Source: DATDIC01 sp963764525
GTDB lineage: Bacteria > Pseudomonadota > Alphaproteobacteria > Acetobacterales > Acetobacteraceae
Length of the DNA: 64,000 nucleotides
Reading direction: 5' to 3'
NCBI GenBank assembly: GCA_963764525.1
Contig: CAVXTC010000020.1
Span: forward strand, 116,730-180,729
Shown in pieces: positions 1 through 9,720 of this stretch. Both the position numbers and the translations under genes were made by a program. The notes beneath the pieces are model-generated. The model did no database searches and was not told where the DNA came from. It saw nothing but the letters and a program-made list of their open reading frames with translations. Position 1 is the stretch's first letter. Every line of letters begins with the position of its first letter.

Positions 1-303
1 ATCGACGATGTTGGTCATCATCGTCGGGCCCTCATTCAGTGTTACATAGGCGATGCAATAAGGCACCTCGGCGCGCTTCATGACGCTGAACGAGTAGATC
101 TTGCCCTTGCCGCTGACCTGCGCCCACTCGACCTTGCCCAGGGTGAAGGGTGATATGCCGCGCGGGTACCAGATGAACTTCCCGGTATCGGCGCATTTCG
201 GCAGCACCAGCTTGCCTTGCGCGCAACCGTCCCAGAACGGTTTGGTTTCCGGGTTGCTGTCCGGCGCGCCGACGAATCCGATCTTCCGCTGCTGATAAGC
301 CAT
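1..303 (-). CDS. DUF35 / OB-fold acyl-CoA-associated protein, N-terminal part (runs off the window)
   Basis: The 101 visible codons give a protein starting MAYQQRKIGFVGAP, with the layout of the DUF35 family (rubredoxin-like N-terminus followed by an OB fold): the PFWDGCAQGKL stretch near residue 23 and the FSVMKRA / YCIAYVTLNEGP strands of the OB fold. DUF35 proteins bind and support thiolase-like partners. The start lies 5 bases after the stop of the thiolase-like gene and its ribosome site is in that gene's last codons, so the two are co-transcribed. Of the four cysteines usual for the zinc ribbon only one clear one remains (LPKC), so zinc binding is doubtful. The 3' end is missing. Confidence 0.85.
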   Translation of the reverse strand, partial: MAYQQRKIGFVGAPDSNPETKPFWDGCAQGKLVLPKCADTGKFIWYPRGISPFTLGKVEWAQVSGKGKIYSFSVMKRAEVPYCIAYVTLNEGPTMMTNIVD

Positions 304-308
304 CGTGT

Positions 309-1478
309 TCACTCCCGTTCCATGATCAGCGTCGCCGAACCGTGGCGCGTGCCCAGAGACCCACCGGTGCCGTGCGCCAGCGCAAGATCGCAGTTCTTCA
401 CCTGCACCTTCGGATGCGCCTCGTCGCGAAGCTGGCGCACCGCCTCGATCACCTTGGTGATGCCGCCCCGATTGGCTGGATGGTTGTTGCACAGCCCGCC
501 GCCATCGGTGTTGAACGGCAGCTTGCCTTGGCCGGAGATCAGGTTGCCGTCGGCAACGAACTTGCCGCCCTGGCCTTTTTCGCAGAACCCCAAATCCTCG
601 ATCTGCATCAGCACAGTGATGGTGAAGCTGTCGTAAATCGAGGCGTATTTGATATCGCCAGGTTTGACCCCTGCCATCTCGAACGAGGTCGGCCCCGACC
701 AGCGCGCGCCGGAATAGGTCAGATCGACGGCGCCGGCGAATTGCCCTTTCGGGTGCTCGCCCATGCCGATCACCTTCACCTTCGGGCGCTTCAGGCTACG
801 TGCGATCTCCGGTTTCACCACCACCAGCGCGCCGCCGCCGTCGCTGATCACGCAGCAATCCAGCCGGTGCAGCGGGCTGGCGATGACAGGTGAGTTCACC
901 ACCTGCTCCACCGTGACAACGTCGCGCAGCATGGCGTGCTCGTTGTATTGCGCGTGGTGCGACGCGGCGACCTTGATCCAGGCGAGCTGCTCGCTGGTGG
1001 TGCCGAATTCATGCATGTGCCGCTGCGCGCACATCGCGTACATGTTCGCCACGGTGGGCGAGTACGGATATTCGAACTGCATGTCCGGCTGTGCCGGATT
1101 GCCGGCACGCGCCGCGGTGCCGGTAGCCTGGCCCTCGCTGCGCGGCCGGCCGGCCAGGGTGATCAGTGCCACGTTGCAGCGCCCGGCGGCGATCGCCTCG
1201 GCGGCGTGCGCCACCAGCATCAGATACGAAGACCCGCCGATGTCGGTCGCATCGATATGGCGGACGTTCAGGTTCATGTAATCGACCATCGACAGCGGCC
1301 CCATTCCGGGCGCGTCGCCGGCGCAGAAATATCCGTCCACGTCGTCCTTGGTCAGGCCTGCATCGTCCAACGCGCCCTTGGCGCACTCGGCGTGCAGCAA
1401 GGCCACGGACTTGTCGGGCGCCTTGCGCGTCGGGTGCTCATAGGCTCCGGCGATGTACGCTGCCCCTTTAAGACTCAT
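309..1478 (-). CDS. Thiolase-like protein (SCP2/Ltp2-type), partner of DUF35 protein
   Basis: The 389-residue protein has the thiolase fold signature of the SCP2-thiolase group: FCAGDAPGMGP near residue 51, a GGSSY block at 81-85 where classical thiolases carry the nucleophilic cysteine, NNHPANRGG and a C-terminal HGTGGSLG. The nucleophilic cysteine is absent, as in thiolase-like proteins and the Ltp2 aldolases that work with a DUF35 partner. That suggests a carbon-carbon lyase or acyl-CoA binding role instead of normal thiolysis; the substrate cannot be told. A GGGGAG ribosome site sits 10 bases before the ATG. It heads an operon with the DUF35 gene and is divergent from the P450. Confidence 0.85.
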   Translation of the reverse strand: MSLKGAAYIAGAYEHPTRKAPDKSVALLHAECAKGALDDAGLTKDDVDGYFCAGDAPGMGPLSMVDYMNLNVRHIDATDIGGSSYLMLVAHAAEAIAAGRCNVALITLAGRPRSEGQATGTAARAGNPAQPDMQFEYPYSPTVANMYAMCAQRHMHEFGTTSEQLAWIKVAASHHAQYNEHAMLRDVVTVEQVVNSPVIASPLHRLDCCVISDGGGALVVVKPEIARSLKRPKVKVIGMGEHPKGQFAGAVDLTYSGARWSGPTSFEMAGVKPGDIKYASIYDSFTITVLMQIEDLGFCEKGQGGKFVADGNLISGQGKLPFNTDGGGLCNNHPANRGGITKVIEAVRQLRDEAHPKVQVKNCDLALAHGTGGSLGTRHGSATLIMERE

Positions 1479-1592
1479 GTGTCTGAACTCCCCCTGATCA
1501 ATCGATACGAGGCGCGATTATACCGAACGGTAGCCCCACGGCCACCCGGAACCTTCTGGCACGGGCCGGAGCCGCTGCGGTAGCCTGGGGCG

Positions 1593-3000
1593 ATGGCGAC
1601 CGCCGCATTGTACGCGCCCCCCAGCCCTCCGGTGCCGTCCGGCGAGTTGTCGCTGCCGCGCTTCCTGCGCGCCATCCGGACCAACGCGCTGACCATGTGG
1701 CCCGTCGCCGCGTACGAGCAGGATTTGCGCACGCGCCGGCTGCTCGGTCGCACCTACATGCTGCTGAACAGCCCGGCGGCGATCCATCGCGTGCTGGTCG
1801 ATAATCCGGGCAATTACCGCCGCTCCCCCGCTTCCGTGCGCATCCTGCGGCCGATCACCGGCAACGGCCTGCTGCTGAGCGAGGGCGAGGACTGGAAGCT
1901 GCAACGCCGCACCATCGCCCCGGCGCTCGCCCCGCGCGTGATGCCGATGCTGGCGCGCCACATAGCCGCGGTCGCACAAGAAACCATCGCCACCTTGTCC
2001 GCGCAGGCGGACGACCCGGTGAACCTGCTCGCGGCAATGGAGGGGACCGCGCTGGAAATCGCCGGCCGGTCGATGTTTTCGTTGGAAATGTGGCAGTATG
2101 GCGCGGAGATGCGCTCGCGGATAACCTTGTATGGGCTGCGCTGGGCGCGCCCGCATCTGTTCGACCTGCTGCTGCCGCCGGCGATCCCGACCATACGTGA
2201 CCTGTTTCGCCGCCGGTTCCACACGCGTTGGATGCGCTTCATGGACGGGATCATGCAGGCGCGCATGCAGGCCCCTGCGGCCGACGACGCGCGTGACCTG
2301 TTCGATCTTCTGCGGGCTGCGCGCGACCCGGAAACCGGGCGCGGCTTCAGCCACGACCAGCTTCGCGACCAGACCGCGACGATGATGCTGGCCGGACATG
2401 CGACAACGGCGGTGACCCTGTTCTGGGCCTTGCTGATGTTGTGCGGGGCGCCGGCCGAGCAGCAGCTTATCGCCAATGAAGTGCGCGGCGTCGATCTTGG
2501 TCCGGACTGCGCTGCCGCCGCATTGCCGGGCCTGGTGCGCACGCGCGCGGTGATCCATGAAACATTGCGACTGTATCCGCCCGCCTTCACGATGGCGCGC
2601 GCCGCGATCGGTCCGGACCGAGCCGGGGACATCGACATTCCGGCCGGCGGCCATCCTGATGATCGCGCCCTGGGTGCTGCATCGGCATCGCCGGCTCTGG
2701 CGCGATCCGGAGCTGTTCGACCCTTCGCGCTTTCTGCCGGACGCGCCGCCGCCGCCGCGCTTCGCCTATTTGCCGTTCGGCGCCGGCCCGCGCGTCTGCG
2801 TCGGCGCGCAGTTCGCGCTGACGGAGGCAACGCTGGTGCTGGCGGCCCTGATCCAGTCGTTTGAGGTGGCGCTGGACGACCCCCGCCCGGTGCTGCCGGT
2901 TGCCGTCGTAACCACTCAGCCCGACCACCCGCCGCGGTTCCGCCTGCGCAAGCGCGCCGCGTCTTTGCCACCGACTCAACTGATCATGGAAGCAGCCTGA
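1593..3000 (+). CDS. Cytochrome P450 (one frameshift near 2650)
   Basis: Heme-thiolate monooxygenase, probably cytosolic and dependent on separate redox partners. Visible in order: AGHATT of the I helix (about residue 267), ETLR of the K helix, and the heme loop FGAGPRVCVG (cysteine ligand at about residue 402). The reading frame changes at about 2650, in a ggcggcc tract just after DIDIPAG. The span is 3n+1 bases, so removing one base restores a protein of about 468 residues. The ATG is 115 bases from the divergent thiolase-like gene. The M20 amidohydrolase follows one base after the stop, so these two probably form one transcript. Substrate unknown. Confidence 0.88.
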
Positions 3001-3001
3001 C

Positions 3002-4178
3002 ATGCCAACAGCAATCGAAGAAATCCGCCGCTATCACCCCGAGCTGACGGACATTCGCCGCGACATCCACGCCAACCCGGAACTCGGGCTGGAGGAGCAC
3101 CGCACGGCTGAAATCGTGGCGCAGAAGCTGGAGGAATGGGGCATCGAGGTGCATCGCGGCGTCGGCGGCACCGGCGTGGTGGGCGTGCTGCGCTCCGGCA
3201 ACGGGCACGGGCGCATCGGGCTGCGCGCCGACATGGACGCGCTGCCGATCGAGGAAGCCACCAACCTGCCGTACAGCAGCCGCGCGCGCGGCACGATGCA
3301 CGCCTGCGGCCATGACGGGCACACCACCATGCTGCTCGGCGCCGCGCGCTATCTGGCCCAGACGCGCGACTTCAACGGCACCGTCAACTTCATCTTCCAG
3401 CCTGGCGAGGAAGGTATCGGCGGCGCGCTGGCGATGCTGAAGGACGGGTTGTTCCAGCGCTTTCCCTGCGACGCGATCTTCGGGATGCACAACCGGCCCG
3501 GCATGCCGGTCGGCCAGTACGGCATCGCCCCCGGTGCCGCGATGGCGGGCGGCGCGTTCTTTGACATCGCCATTACCGGCCGGGGCGCCCATGGCGCACG
3601 ACCGGAGGAAAGCATCGATCCCGTTCTGGTGGCCTGCCACATCGGCGCGGCGCTGCAATCGATCGTTGCCCGCAACGTGCCGCCGCGCGACACGGCGGTG
3701 CTCAGCATCACGCGCATCCATGGCGGCGACGCCTACAACGTGATCCCGGAGACGGCGACGTTGTCGGGCACCGCGCGCACCATGCGGCGGGAGACGATGA
3801 CTTTGATCGAGCAGGGGATGCAGCGGATCGCCACCAACATCGCGGCCGGCTTCGGCGCCGCCGCCTCGGTCGATTTCCGCCTGATCTTTGCGCCGTTGAT
3901 CAACCACCCCGAGCACGCGAAGGAAATCGCCGACGCGGCGGCCGAGCTGGTGGGTGACGCAGAACGTCGATCGCAACAAGCCGCCGGCGGTCGCGTCGGA
4001 GGATTTCAGCTTCATGCTGGAGCAGGTGCCCGGCGCATACATCAATCTGGGCAACGGCGAAAGCAGCGCGCCGGTCCACAACCCGAAATACAATTTCAAC
4101 GACGAGGCGATCCCGTACGGATCGGCGCTGTACGCCCGGCTGGTGGAACGCAAGCTCGCGCGCGACACCGCAGCGTGA
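3002..4178 (+). CDS. M20 family amidohydrolase / N-acyl amino acid hydrolase (frameshift near 3955)
   Basis: Metal-dependent hydrolase of the hippurate hydrolase/IAA-amino acid hydrolase type (M20D), which cleaves N-acyl or amide bonds of amino acid conjugates. Seen: RADMDALPI near residue 76, HACGHDGHTTMLLG (metal ligands), FQPGEEGIGGA, GMHNRPGMPVG, and the C-terminal VASEDFSFML. The frame changes at about 3955 between AAELVG and QNVDRNKPP; the span is 3n+1 bases, which fits one surplus base, giving about 391 residues. It begins one base after the P450 stop. No signal peptide is seen, so it is cytoplasmic. Confidence 0.88.
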
Positions 4179-4413
4179 TCCCGGCTACCGCGGCCGACTG
4201 ATCGCACCGGTCATTGCCGCGGCAGTGGGATCCAACTCCCGACGCGACCGACAACTCCAAAACCGTTGGCGGATCGCGCCTCGGCTTCACCGGGACTTCG
4301 TCAGAACCGAGACCCGTGACCGCTTTGCCAGGTTATCCATTTCTTTACCGGGTGGGCCCATGTCCCGGCACCGACGCCAGGCGTCACGACCAGAAGGCGG
4401 ACAAAAGGTCAGC

Positions 4414-4446
4414 AAATCGGCAACAGACCCAAATCGGCAACAGACC
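4414..4446. repeat. Tandem repeat, two copies of AAATCGGCAACAGACC
   Basis: Two exact 16-base copies lie at 4414-4429 and 4431-4446, a period of 17 bases. They sit in an 860-base stretch (4179-5039) that holds only this repeat, one doubtful small gene and two dispersed palindromes. No function can be assigned. Confidence 0.8.
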
Positions 4447-4460
4447 AAGGATCCAATTCC

Positions 4461-4690
4461 ATGATCTCAATCGCCCCGGTTTCCACCAGCCCCGCCCTTG
4501 CCACCCCAGCGACGCCACCCTCAACGCCTCGGCCCGCCGAGACAGTGATGGTGACAACGACGGCACCACGGCGGCCGCAGCCTCGGCCGCGCAGCAGTCT
4601 CCGAGTTCGCGCGCTCGATATCCACGCATAGTCGCGCCGGCGATACTTGATCCGGCAATCGCGATCAATATCAGGCGGCGAAATCATTGA
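4461..4690 (+). CDS. Doubtful small Ala/Thr/Pro-rich protein, possibly frameshifted
   Basis: An ATG at 4461 opens MISIAPVSTSPALATPATPP. A second frame nearby reads ARRDSDGDNDGTTAAAASAA and runs to a stop at 4690. Small proteins with a DSDGDNDG stretch followed by Ala/Thr are common in related alphaproteobacteria, so the two parts may be one gene split by an indel near 4535. No domain is recognised and composition alone could produce this. Confidence 0.3.
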
Positions 4691-4727
4691 CGCTCGGATC
4701 AGCCGTCGAAAGGATTGACCCTCTATC

Positions 4728-4755
4728 GTCATTCCTGCGAAAGCGGGAATCCACG
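4728..4755. repeat. Dispersed repeat of the cgtcattcc...gcgaaagcgggaatcc type
   Basis: The short inverted repeat TCCTGCGAAAGCGGGAATCC belongs to a family common between genes of proteobacteria. A related, longer copy lies at 33698-33785. Confidence 0.6.
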
Positions 4756-4881
4756 GGCTCGCTCACAAAATCGGAGCGGCTCGTGGGTGCCAGCTCTCGC
4801 GCGTAGGCGCGAATTAAGCGGTAACGGCATTTACAGCCCTCATGTCGCGCGGCCCGTCGTTGCGACGAGCGCCGTCTTCGG

Positions 4882-4970
4882 CACAAAGGTCGCCAAGGCT
4901 CACGAAGGCCACCAAGCGATTTCTTGCAACCTTCTTAGCGACCGTCGTGAGCTTTGGTGAACTTTGCGTC
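4882..4970. repeat. CACAAAGG-type dispersed palindrome, copy 1
   Basis: About 89 bases forming an imperfect hairpin: CACAAAGGTCGCCAAGG on the left and CTTTGGTGAACTTTGCGTC on the right, with CACGA/TCGTG pairing inside. Related copies are at 13234-13288 and 58838-58915. It lies just before the IS630 element. Confidence 0.65.
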
Positions 4971-5039
4971 GCATTCTCCTGATGGCACCGCATCTCGGGA
5001 AGGCCTGGCATAATGGCGGAACGCCTGGCCGCGGCGCTA

Positions 5040-6101
5040 GGGCCGAATCACCCTGAGTGGAATCGGGGCTTCCGAAACGGGGTCGATCTGTAATTCATGG
5101 GCTTCCTGGTGAGGTTGAGCCGGGGGCGAGATGAGTTGGCGTCGAGGGCAGTCCTATTCGGAACACCTGAGGGACCGGGTGTTGGCGGCGGTGGATGGCG
5201 GGCTGGGCGCCAATCCGGCCGCCAAGGTCTTCCAGGTGAGCATGTCGTGGATCTACAAGGCGCGCGCCCGGCGGCGGAGTACCTGGGGAGACCACGGCCC
5301 GTGCCCAGTGTAACCATGTGCCGCCCAGGCTGGCACCGCAGTATGAGGCGATCCGTGCCAAGGTCGCGGCCGAACCGGACCTCACGTTGATGGAATTGCG
5401 GGAGTGGGTGAAGCGCGAGCATCAGGTGTCGATCAGCCATGGCGGGATGCACAAGACGCTGGCCCGGCTCAAGTTGACGCGAAAAAAAAGACCCAGCACG
5501 CCGCTGAACAAAAGCGCGCCGACGTTGCCGCGGCGCGAACCGAGTGGCGAGCGAACCAGCCGAAGCTGAACCCGGCCCGGTTGGTCTTCCTCGACGAGAC
5601 CTGGGTCACCACCAATATGGCGCGCCGCTATGGCCGTGGCCCGCGCGGACAGCGAGTGATCGGCTACGTGCCGCACGGCCACTGGATGACCTCGACGTTC
5701 CTCGCCGGCTTGCGCCACGACGGCATCACCGCTCCCTGCCTGTTCGACGGCGCCATCAACGGCGAGCTCTTCCTCGCCTACATCGAGCAGCAGCTCGCTC
5801 CCACGCTGACGCCGGGCGATGTCGTGATCATGGACAATCTCCGCTCGCACAAAGTCACTGGCGTGCGCCAGGCGATCGAGGCACGCAGCGCCAGCCTGCT
5901 GTACCTGCCGCCGTATTCTCCCGATCTGAACCCGATCGAGCAGGCGTTCTCCAAGCTGAAGGCGATGCTGCGTAGCGAGGGCGCACGCAAGATCGACGCC
6001 CTCTGGTCGGCGGTCGGGCGGCTACTCGACCGCTTCACCGCCAAGGAATGCGCCAACTACCTTGCCCATGATGGCTATCGCGAGTCAGGGTGATTCGGCT
6101 C
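5040..6101 (+). mobile_element. IS630-family insertion sequence
   Basis: Terminal inverted repeats GGCCGAATCACCCTGA (left, 5041-5056) and its complement at the right end (6085-6099, with one outer mismatch) bracket the transposase. Each end is flanked by TA (5038-5039 and 6102-6103), the dinucleotide that IS630/Tc1-type elements duplicate. Length is 1062 bases. The transposase stop codon lies in the right repeat. Confidence 0.85.
5131..6093 (+). CDS. IS630-family transposase (programmed -1 frameshift at A8; extra indel near 5281)
   Basis: DDE transposase in two overlapping frames. The N-terminal part (helix-turn-helix, SYSEHLRDRVLAAVD) and the catalytic part are joined at a run of eight A (5482-5489), where a -1 slip would link LKLTRKK to the frame carrying the catalytic residues; this is the usual expression mode of many IS630 members. 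Catalytic aspartates and glutamate appear in VFLDETWV, VIMDNLRSHK and YSPDLNPIEQAFSK. A second frame change near 5281 (acctgggg) is not expected for the family and is probably an error or an inactivating mutation. Confidence 0.85.
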
Positions 6102-6253
6102 TAATGCAGCGCCTATGCGCGAAGGTGGGCATGACGATGGCAAAGTCGGTCGTTCCGCCGCTTACTATAACACGGATACACCCAGCCGCTAATGCGTTCT
6201 CCCGCAAGACAGTGACTTGTAAACTTCTCGCTCTCTTTTTCAGTAGCACAAAT

Positions 6254-7025
6254 CTACCGCACGCTTTCCGTCACCCTCACCCCAGTAATCAACCCCAGCA
6301 CGTCATTCATCGCTGCCTCCCGCGTCAGCAGGTCGCCAACCTGCCGGCCATGGCGCAGCACGAAGATCCGGTCCGCCACCTCGAACACCTGCGGGATGTT
6401 GTGGCTGATCAGCACCACGCCGATCCCCCGCTCCTTCACCCGCCGGATCAGCTCCAGCACGCCGCGCGATTCGCGCACGCCCAGCGCAGCCGTGGGCTCG
6501 TCCATGATCACCACCTTGCGCCCCCAGGAAATCGCCCGCGCCACCGCGACGCTCTGCCGCTGTCCGCCTGACAGCAGCCCCACCGCCTGACGTACCGAAG
6601 TCAATCCCACCTGCAACGAGGCAATGTGCGCCGTCGCTTCCCGGCGCATCGCCGCCTTGTCCAGCCGCCAGCGATTCCACCACCGCGTGCCGGTGATCTC
6701 CGCGGCCGAGGAACAGGTTCGCCTCCACGTCCATGTGCGGTACCACTGCGAGATCCTGATACACCGTCTCGATCCCCAGCGGCCGCGCCTCCAGCGGCGA
6801 GGCGATCCGCACCTCGCGCGCCTTCGAACCGGATCGTGCCGGCGTCGGGCTGCACCGCGCCCGACATCACCTTCACCAGCGTCGATTTGCCGGCGCCGTT
6901 GTCGCCGACCAGCCCGACGATCTCCCCGGCACGCAGCCGAACGACACGCCGTCCAGCGCATGCACCGGGCCGTAATGCTTGACAATGCCATCCAGCTCCA
7001 GGATCGGGCTGCCGGCATGTATCAC
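6254..7025 (-). CDS. Sugar ABC transporter ATPase, ribose-type (three frameshifts)
   Basis: ATP-binding subunit of a CUT2-type sugar importer, single nucleotide-binding domain. Seen: ILELDGIVKHYGPVHALDGV at the start, Walker A GDNGAGKSTL, the Q-loop area ETVYQDLAVVPHMDV, signature LLSGGQRQSVAVARA, Walker B VVIMDEPTAALG, and the H-loop LISHNI. The frame changes at about 6940, 6820 and 6705. The GTG start overlaps the binding-protein stop (GTGA), so it is the last gene of a permease, binding protein, ATPase operon. Confidence 0.85.
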
Positions 7026-8042
7026 ATGCAACCGAGCGGCGGCTCCTTGAACGCCTCGGCGGCGCCCGCCGGCGTCTCCGCCTGTTTCCACTTGGCGATC
7101 CACGCATCGACATTGTCGGCGGTGACCACCGGCATCGCCTGCGGCACCAGCGCCGGATAGTGGCAGGAACTGTTGGTCAGCAGATTGTGCAGGATCGACA
7201 CGGTCTGGTAGCCCCATCCCCAGTAATCCTGGCCGACCAGCGCCTGCACGTAGCCTTCCTTCACGAACGGCAGCTCCGGTGCCAGCACGTCGGTGGTGAT
7301 GATCTTCACCTTGCCCTTGTTCTTCGCCACTTCGGGCAGCGCACTCATCTTGCCGAAGAACGGCACGCCGGCAACCATCAGGATGGCGCCGGCGTCGGGA
7401 TGCGAAACCAGCAGGTTGTTGGTGAACTGCTGCGCCTTCACCAGATCGTCGTCATGAAAGAACGGGCCGATCGTCTTGATGCCGGGATAAGCTTTCAGCG
7501 CGTCGGTCGCGCCCTTCAGCCGGGCGTTGAGGTTCGTCGCGCCTGGCCCGCCGCTGACCAGGATCACCGTGCCCGAGTTGCCCATGAACTTGACCGTCTG
7601 CTCGGCCAGCGCGCGGCCCATGCCGACGCTGTCCACGCCGTAGAACAGACTGGCGCTTGCTGTCGGGCACATCCGAATCCCAGGTGATCACTTTCATTCC
7701 CTGTGCGACCGCCTGCGCGATCGGCCCCACCAGCGGCTGCGGCGCATTGGCATCGACCGCCATGCCGTTCACATGCCGCGCGATCAGCCCGGCCAGGATC
7801 TGCGCCTCCTGGTTGGCGTCCGAGGTGGAGGATGCGGTCCAGACCACATCCACATCGCCCAGTTCCTTCGCCCGCAGATCGGCACCGTAATGGGCGTAGT
7901 AGAACACCGGATTGTCCAGCGCCTTCGGGATCACGGCGATCGACAATTTGGCGCCGCGGGCAACGAACGGGCAGGCCAGACCGCCCGCCAATGCTGCCCC
8001 GCCGGCGAGGATCGCACGACGGCCGATAGCTTGTTTGCTCAT
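7022..8042 (-). CDS. Periplasmic sugar-binding protein, RbsB-like (frameshift near 7655)
   Basis: Substrate-binding component of the same ABC importer. The N-terminus MSKQAIGRRAILAGGAAL has a twin-arginine-like signal peptide. Then come the Peripla_BP_4 features ITWDSDVPDSK and MVAGVPFFGKM, and a long C-terminal lobe ending KEPPLGCM. The frame changes near 7655, right after DVPDSK; the span is 3n+1 bases. The ATG at 8042 was chosen because AGGAGG lies 10 bases upstream. It sits between the permease and the ATPase genes. The sugar is unknown. Confidence 0.87.
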
Positions 8043-8062
8043 TTCCTGGTCCCTCCTGTCGT

Positions 8063-9084
8063 TCACGCGCTTCGCACTGCTTCCAGCCGCTGGCGCACCA
8101 CGTCCAGCGTGGCGGCGGCGCCGATCACCAGCCCGGTGATCAGCTCCTGCCAGTACCCGGCCAGCCCAAGCAGCACGATGCCATTGTTGATAACACCCAG
8201 AAGCGCGGCACCTACCAGCACGCCCGGAATGGTGCCGCGCCCACCATACAGGCTGGTGCCGCCGATGATCACCGCGGCGATCACCTGCAACTCGTAACCA
8301 GTGGCCGCATCGGGCAGCGCGGTCCCCGCCTTGGCGGTCAGCAGCACCCCGCCGAGCGCGGCCAGCAGCCCGGACAGCAGATACATCGCGACCTTCACAC
8401 GCTCGACCTTCAGCCCCAGCAGCCGGGCGGCCGCCTCATTGCCGCCCACCGCATAGACGTGCCGGCCGAACGCGGTCTGGTTCATCAGCACCGTCAGCAG
8501 CACGCCGATCGCCAGCATGATCAGTCACCGGAACCGGCACCAGCCAGACCGTCGCGGTGCCGAGGGCCGAGAAAGCCCGGCCGGCGACATCGTCGGGCGG
8601 TGTGACAGCGGCGCCGGAAACCATGCCGTACGTCAGCCCGCGCACGATGCTGAGCGAGCCCAGCGTCGCGATGAACGGGTTGAGCCGGATGCGCGTGACG
8701 GCGAACGCGTTGATCGCGCCGACCACCAGGCCCGCCGCCAGGCCTGCGATGACCGCGATCACCGCGCCGCCGCCGGCCGACAGCACCAGCGCCGCGATTA
8801 CCCCGGCCAATCCCATCGTCGAGCCGACCGCAAGATCGAGCCCGCCGCCGATCATCACGATCGCCTCGCCAAATCCGGCGATGCAGATCCAGGAGAAATA
8901 CACCGCAACATTGCCGAGGATATTGCGATGCGGTGAGGAAATACGGGGAGACAAAGCTGATCGCGGCGGACACCGCGACCAGGGCGACCAGCACGCCGGC
9001 CCAGGGCACCAGGACGAGCTGCGAGGCCCTCGGCACCCTAGGCAACGTCGCTTCCGACCCGATCCCAGTTGTCTGTTGGCGCAC
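8063..9084 (-). CDS. Sugar ABC transporter permease, RbsC-like (frameshifts near 8520 and 8932)
   Basis: Inner-membrane permease of the BPD_transp_2 (RbsC/XylH) family. The typical loop FGEAIVMIGGGLDLAVGSTM is present, followed by NPFIATLGSLSIVRGL, FGRHVYAVGGNEAAARLLG and GGTSLYGGRGTIPGVLVG. About eight to ten membrane helices are visible. The frame changes at about 8932 and 8520; total length is 3n+2 bases, which fits two surplus bases. It is the first gene of the operon, starting MRQQTTGIGSE. Confidence 0.87.
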
Positions 9085-9213
9085 TCGGACGTTCCTCTGT
9101 GTCGCGGATGCTCGGTCCGGGCCGCGACGGCAGTCAAGCCTGTGGTCGGTCTATCGAACCGAGCACCCCCTCCGGCGTTCCTGCCACGCTCCGCAGCGAA
9201 GCGTCATATCCAA

Positions 9214-9720
9214 ATGAGCCAGTCCGACACCGACCAACTTCGTGATTTGCGCGCCGAGGTCGATAAAATCGCCGGAGAGCAGGTGAAGGACGCGGCTGAC
9301 GTTCAGGCGGCTGTCGATCAGAGCACCGCAACGTTGCACACCATTTCGCACGGGATCAGCGATCCCATACGTCGGTGGCCGCTCCTGTCGATGCTGCTGG
9401 CGCTGGGCGTCCCGGTCGGCGCTGGCTGGGCAATGCGAAGGCCAAGGCCGCTGGCTTCAAGGGGACGGGATGGCACCCGTTCGTTTGTGAGCAAATCCAT
9501 CCGTGTCGCCCACCCTGCAAGACCGCGTCGGTATCCTTTCGTTGCGGGTTTGCGATCCTGGCGCGCGGTCACGCGCCCACCAGTCCGCGATCGGCTGCTC
9601 GACAGGGCCGTCCGGTGGTTGCATTCCTTCCGAATTGGCCGGTCGCCGCTGAACGTGAACCGACGTCGAAGACCGGGTTGGATCCGCGCCATTCTGCTCG
9701 GAACTCCAACTCGGCGCTAA
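9214..9720 (+). CDS. Small coiled-coil membrane-anchored protein, unknown function
   Basis: The start MSQSDTDQLRDLRAEVDKIA is a charged amphipathic helix, continuing to HTISHGISDPIRRWPLLSML and one hydrophobic helix ending GVPVGAGW, as in ElaB/YqjD (DUF883)-like proteins that anchor to the inner membrane by a C-terminal helix. After about residue 72 the sequence becomes arginine-rich and looks untranslated, so the real protein is probably 75-100 residues and the present frame (stop at 9720) may follow an indel. The stop overlaps that of the convergent phosphodiesterase gene. Confidence 0.5.
   Translation: MSQSDTDQLRDLRAEVDKIAGEQVKDAADVQAAVDQSTATLHTISHGISDPIRRWPLLSMLLALGVPVGAGWAMRRPRPLASRGRDGTRSFVSKSIRVAHPARPRRYPFVAGLRSWRAVTRPPVRDRLLDRAVRWLHSFRIGRSPLNVNRRRRPGWIRAILLGTPTRR

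Noticed and set aside
1814..2971. 385-codon minus-strand frame opposite the P450
   Set aside because: GC-driven shadow: no domain, extreme Arg/Ala content, and the plus strand encodes a clear P450.
6104..6253. A gene between the IS630 element and the ABC transporter
   Set aside because: No start, ribosome site or family resemblance; nothing supportable in this stretch.
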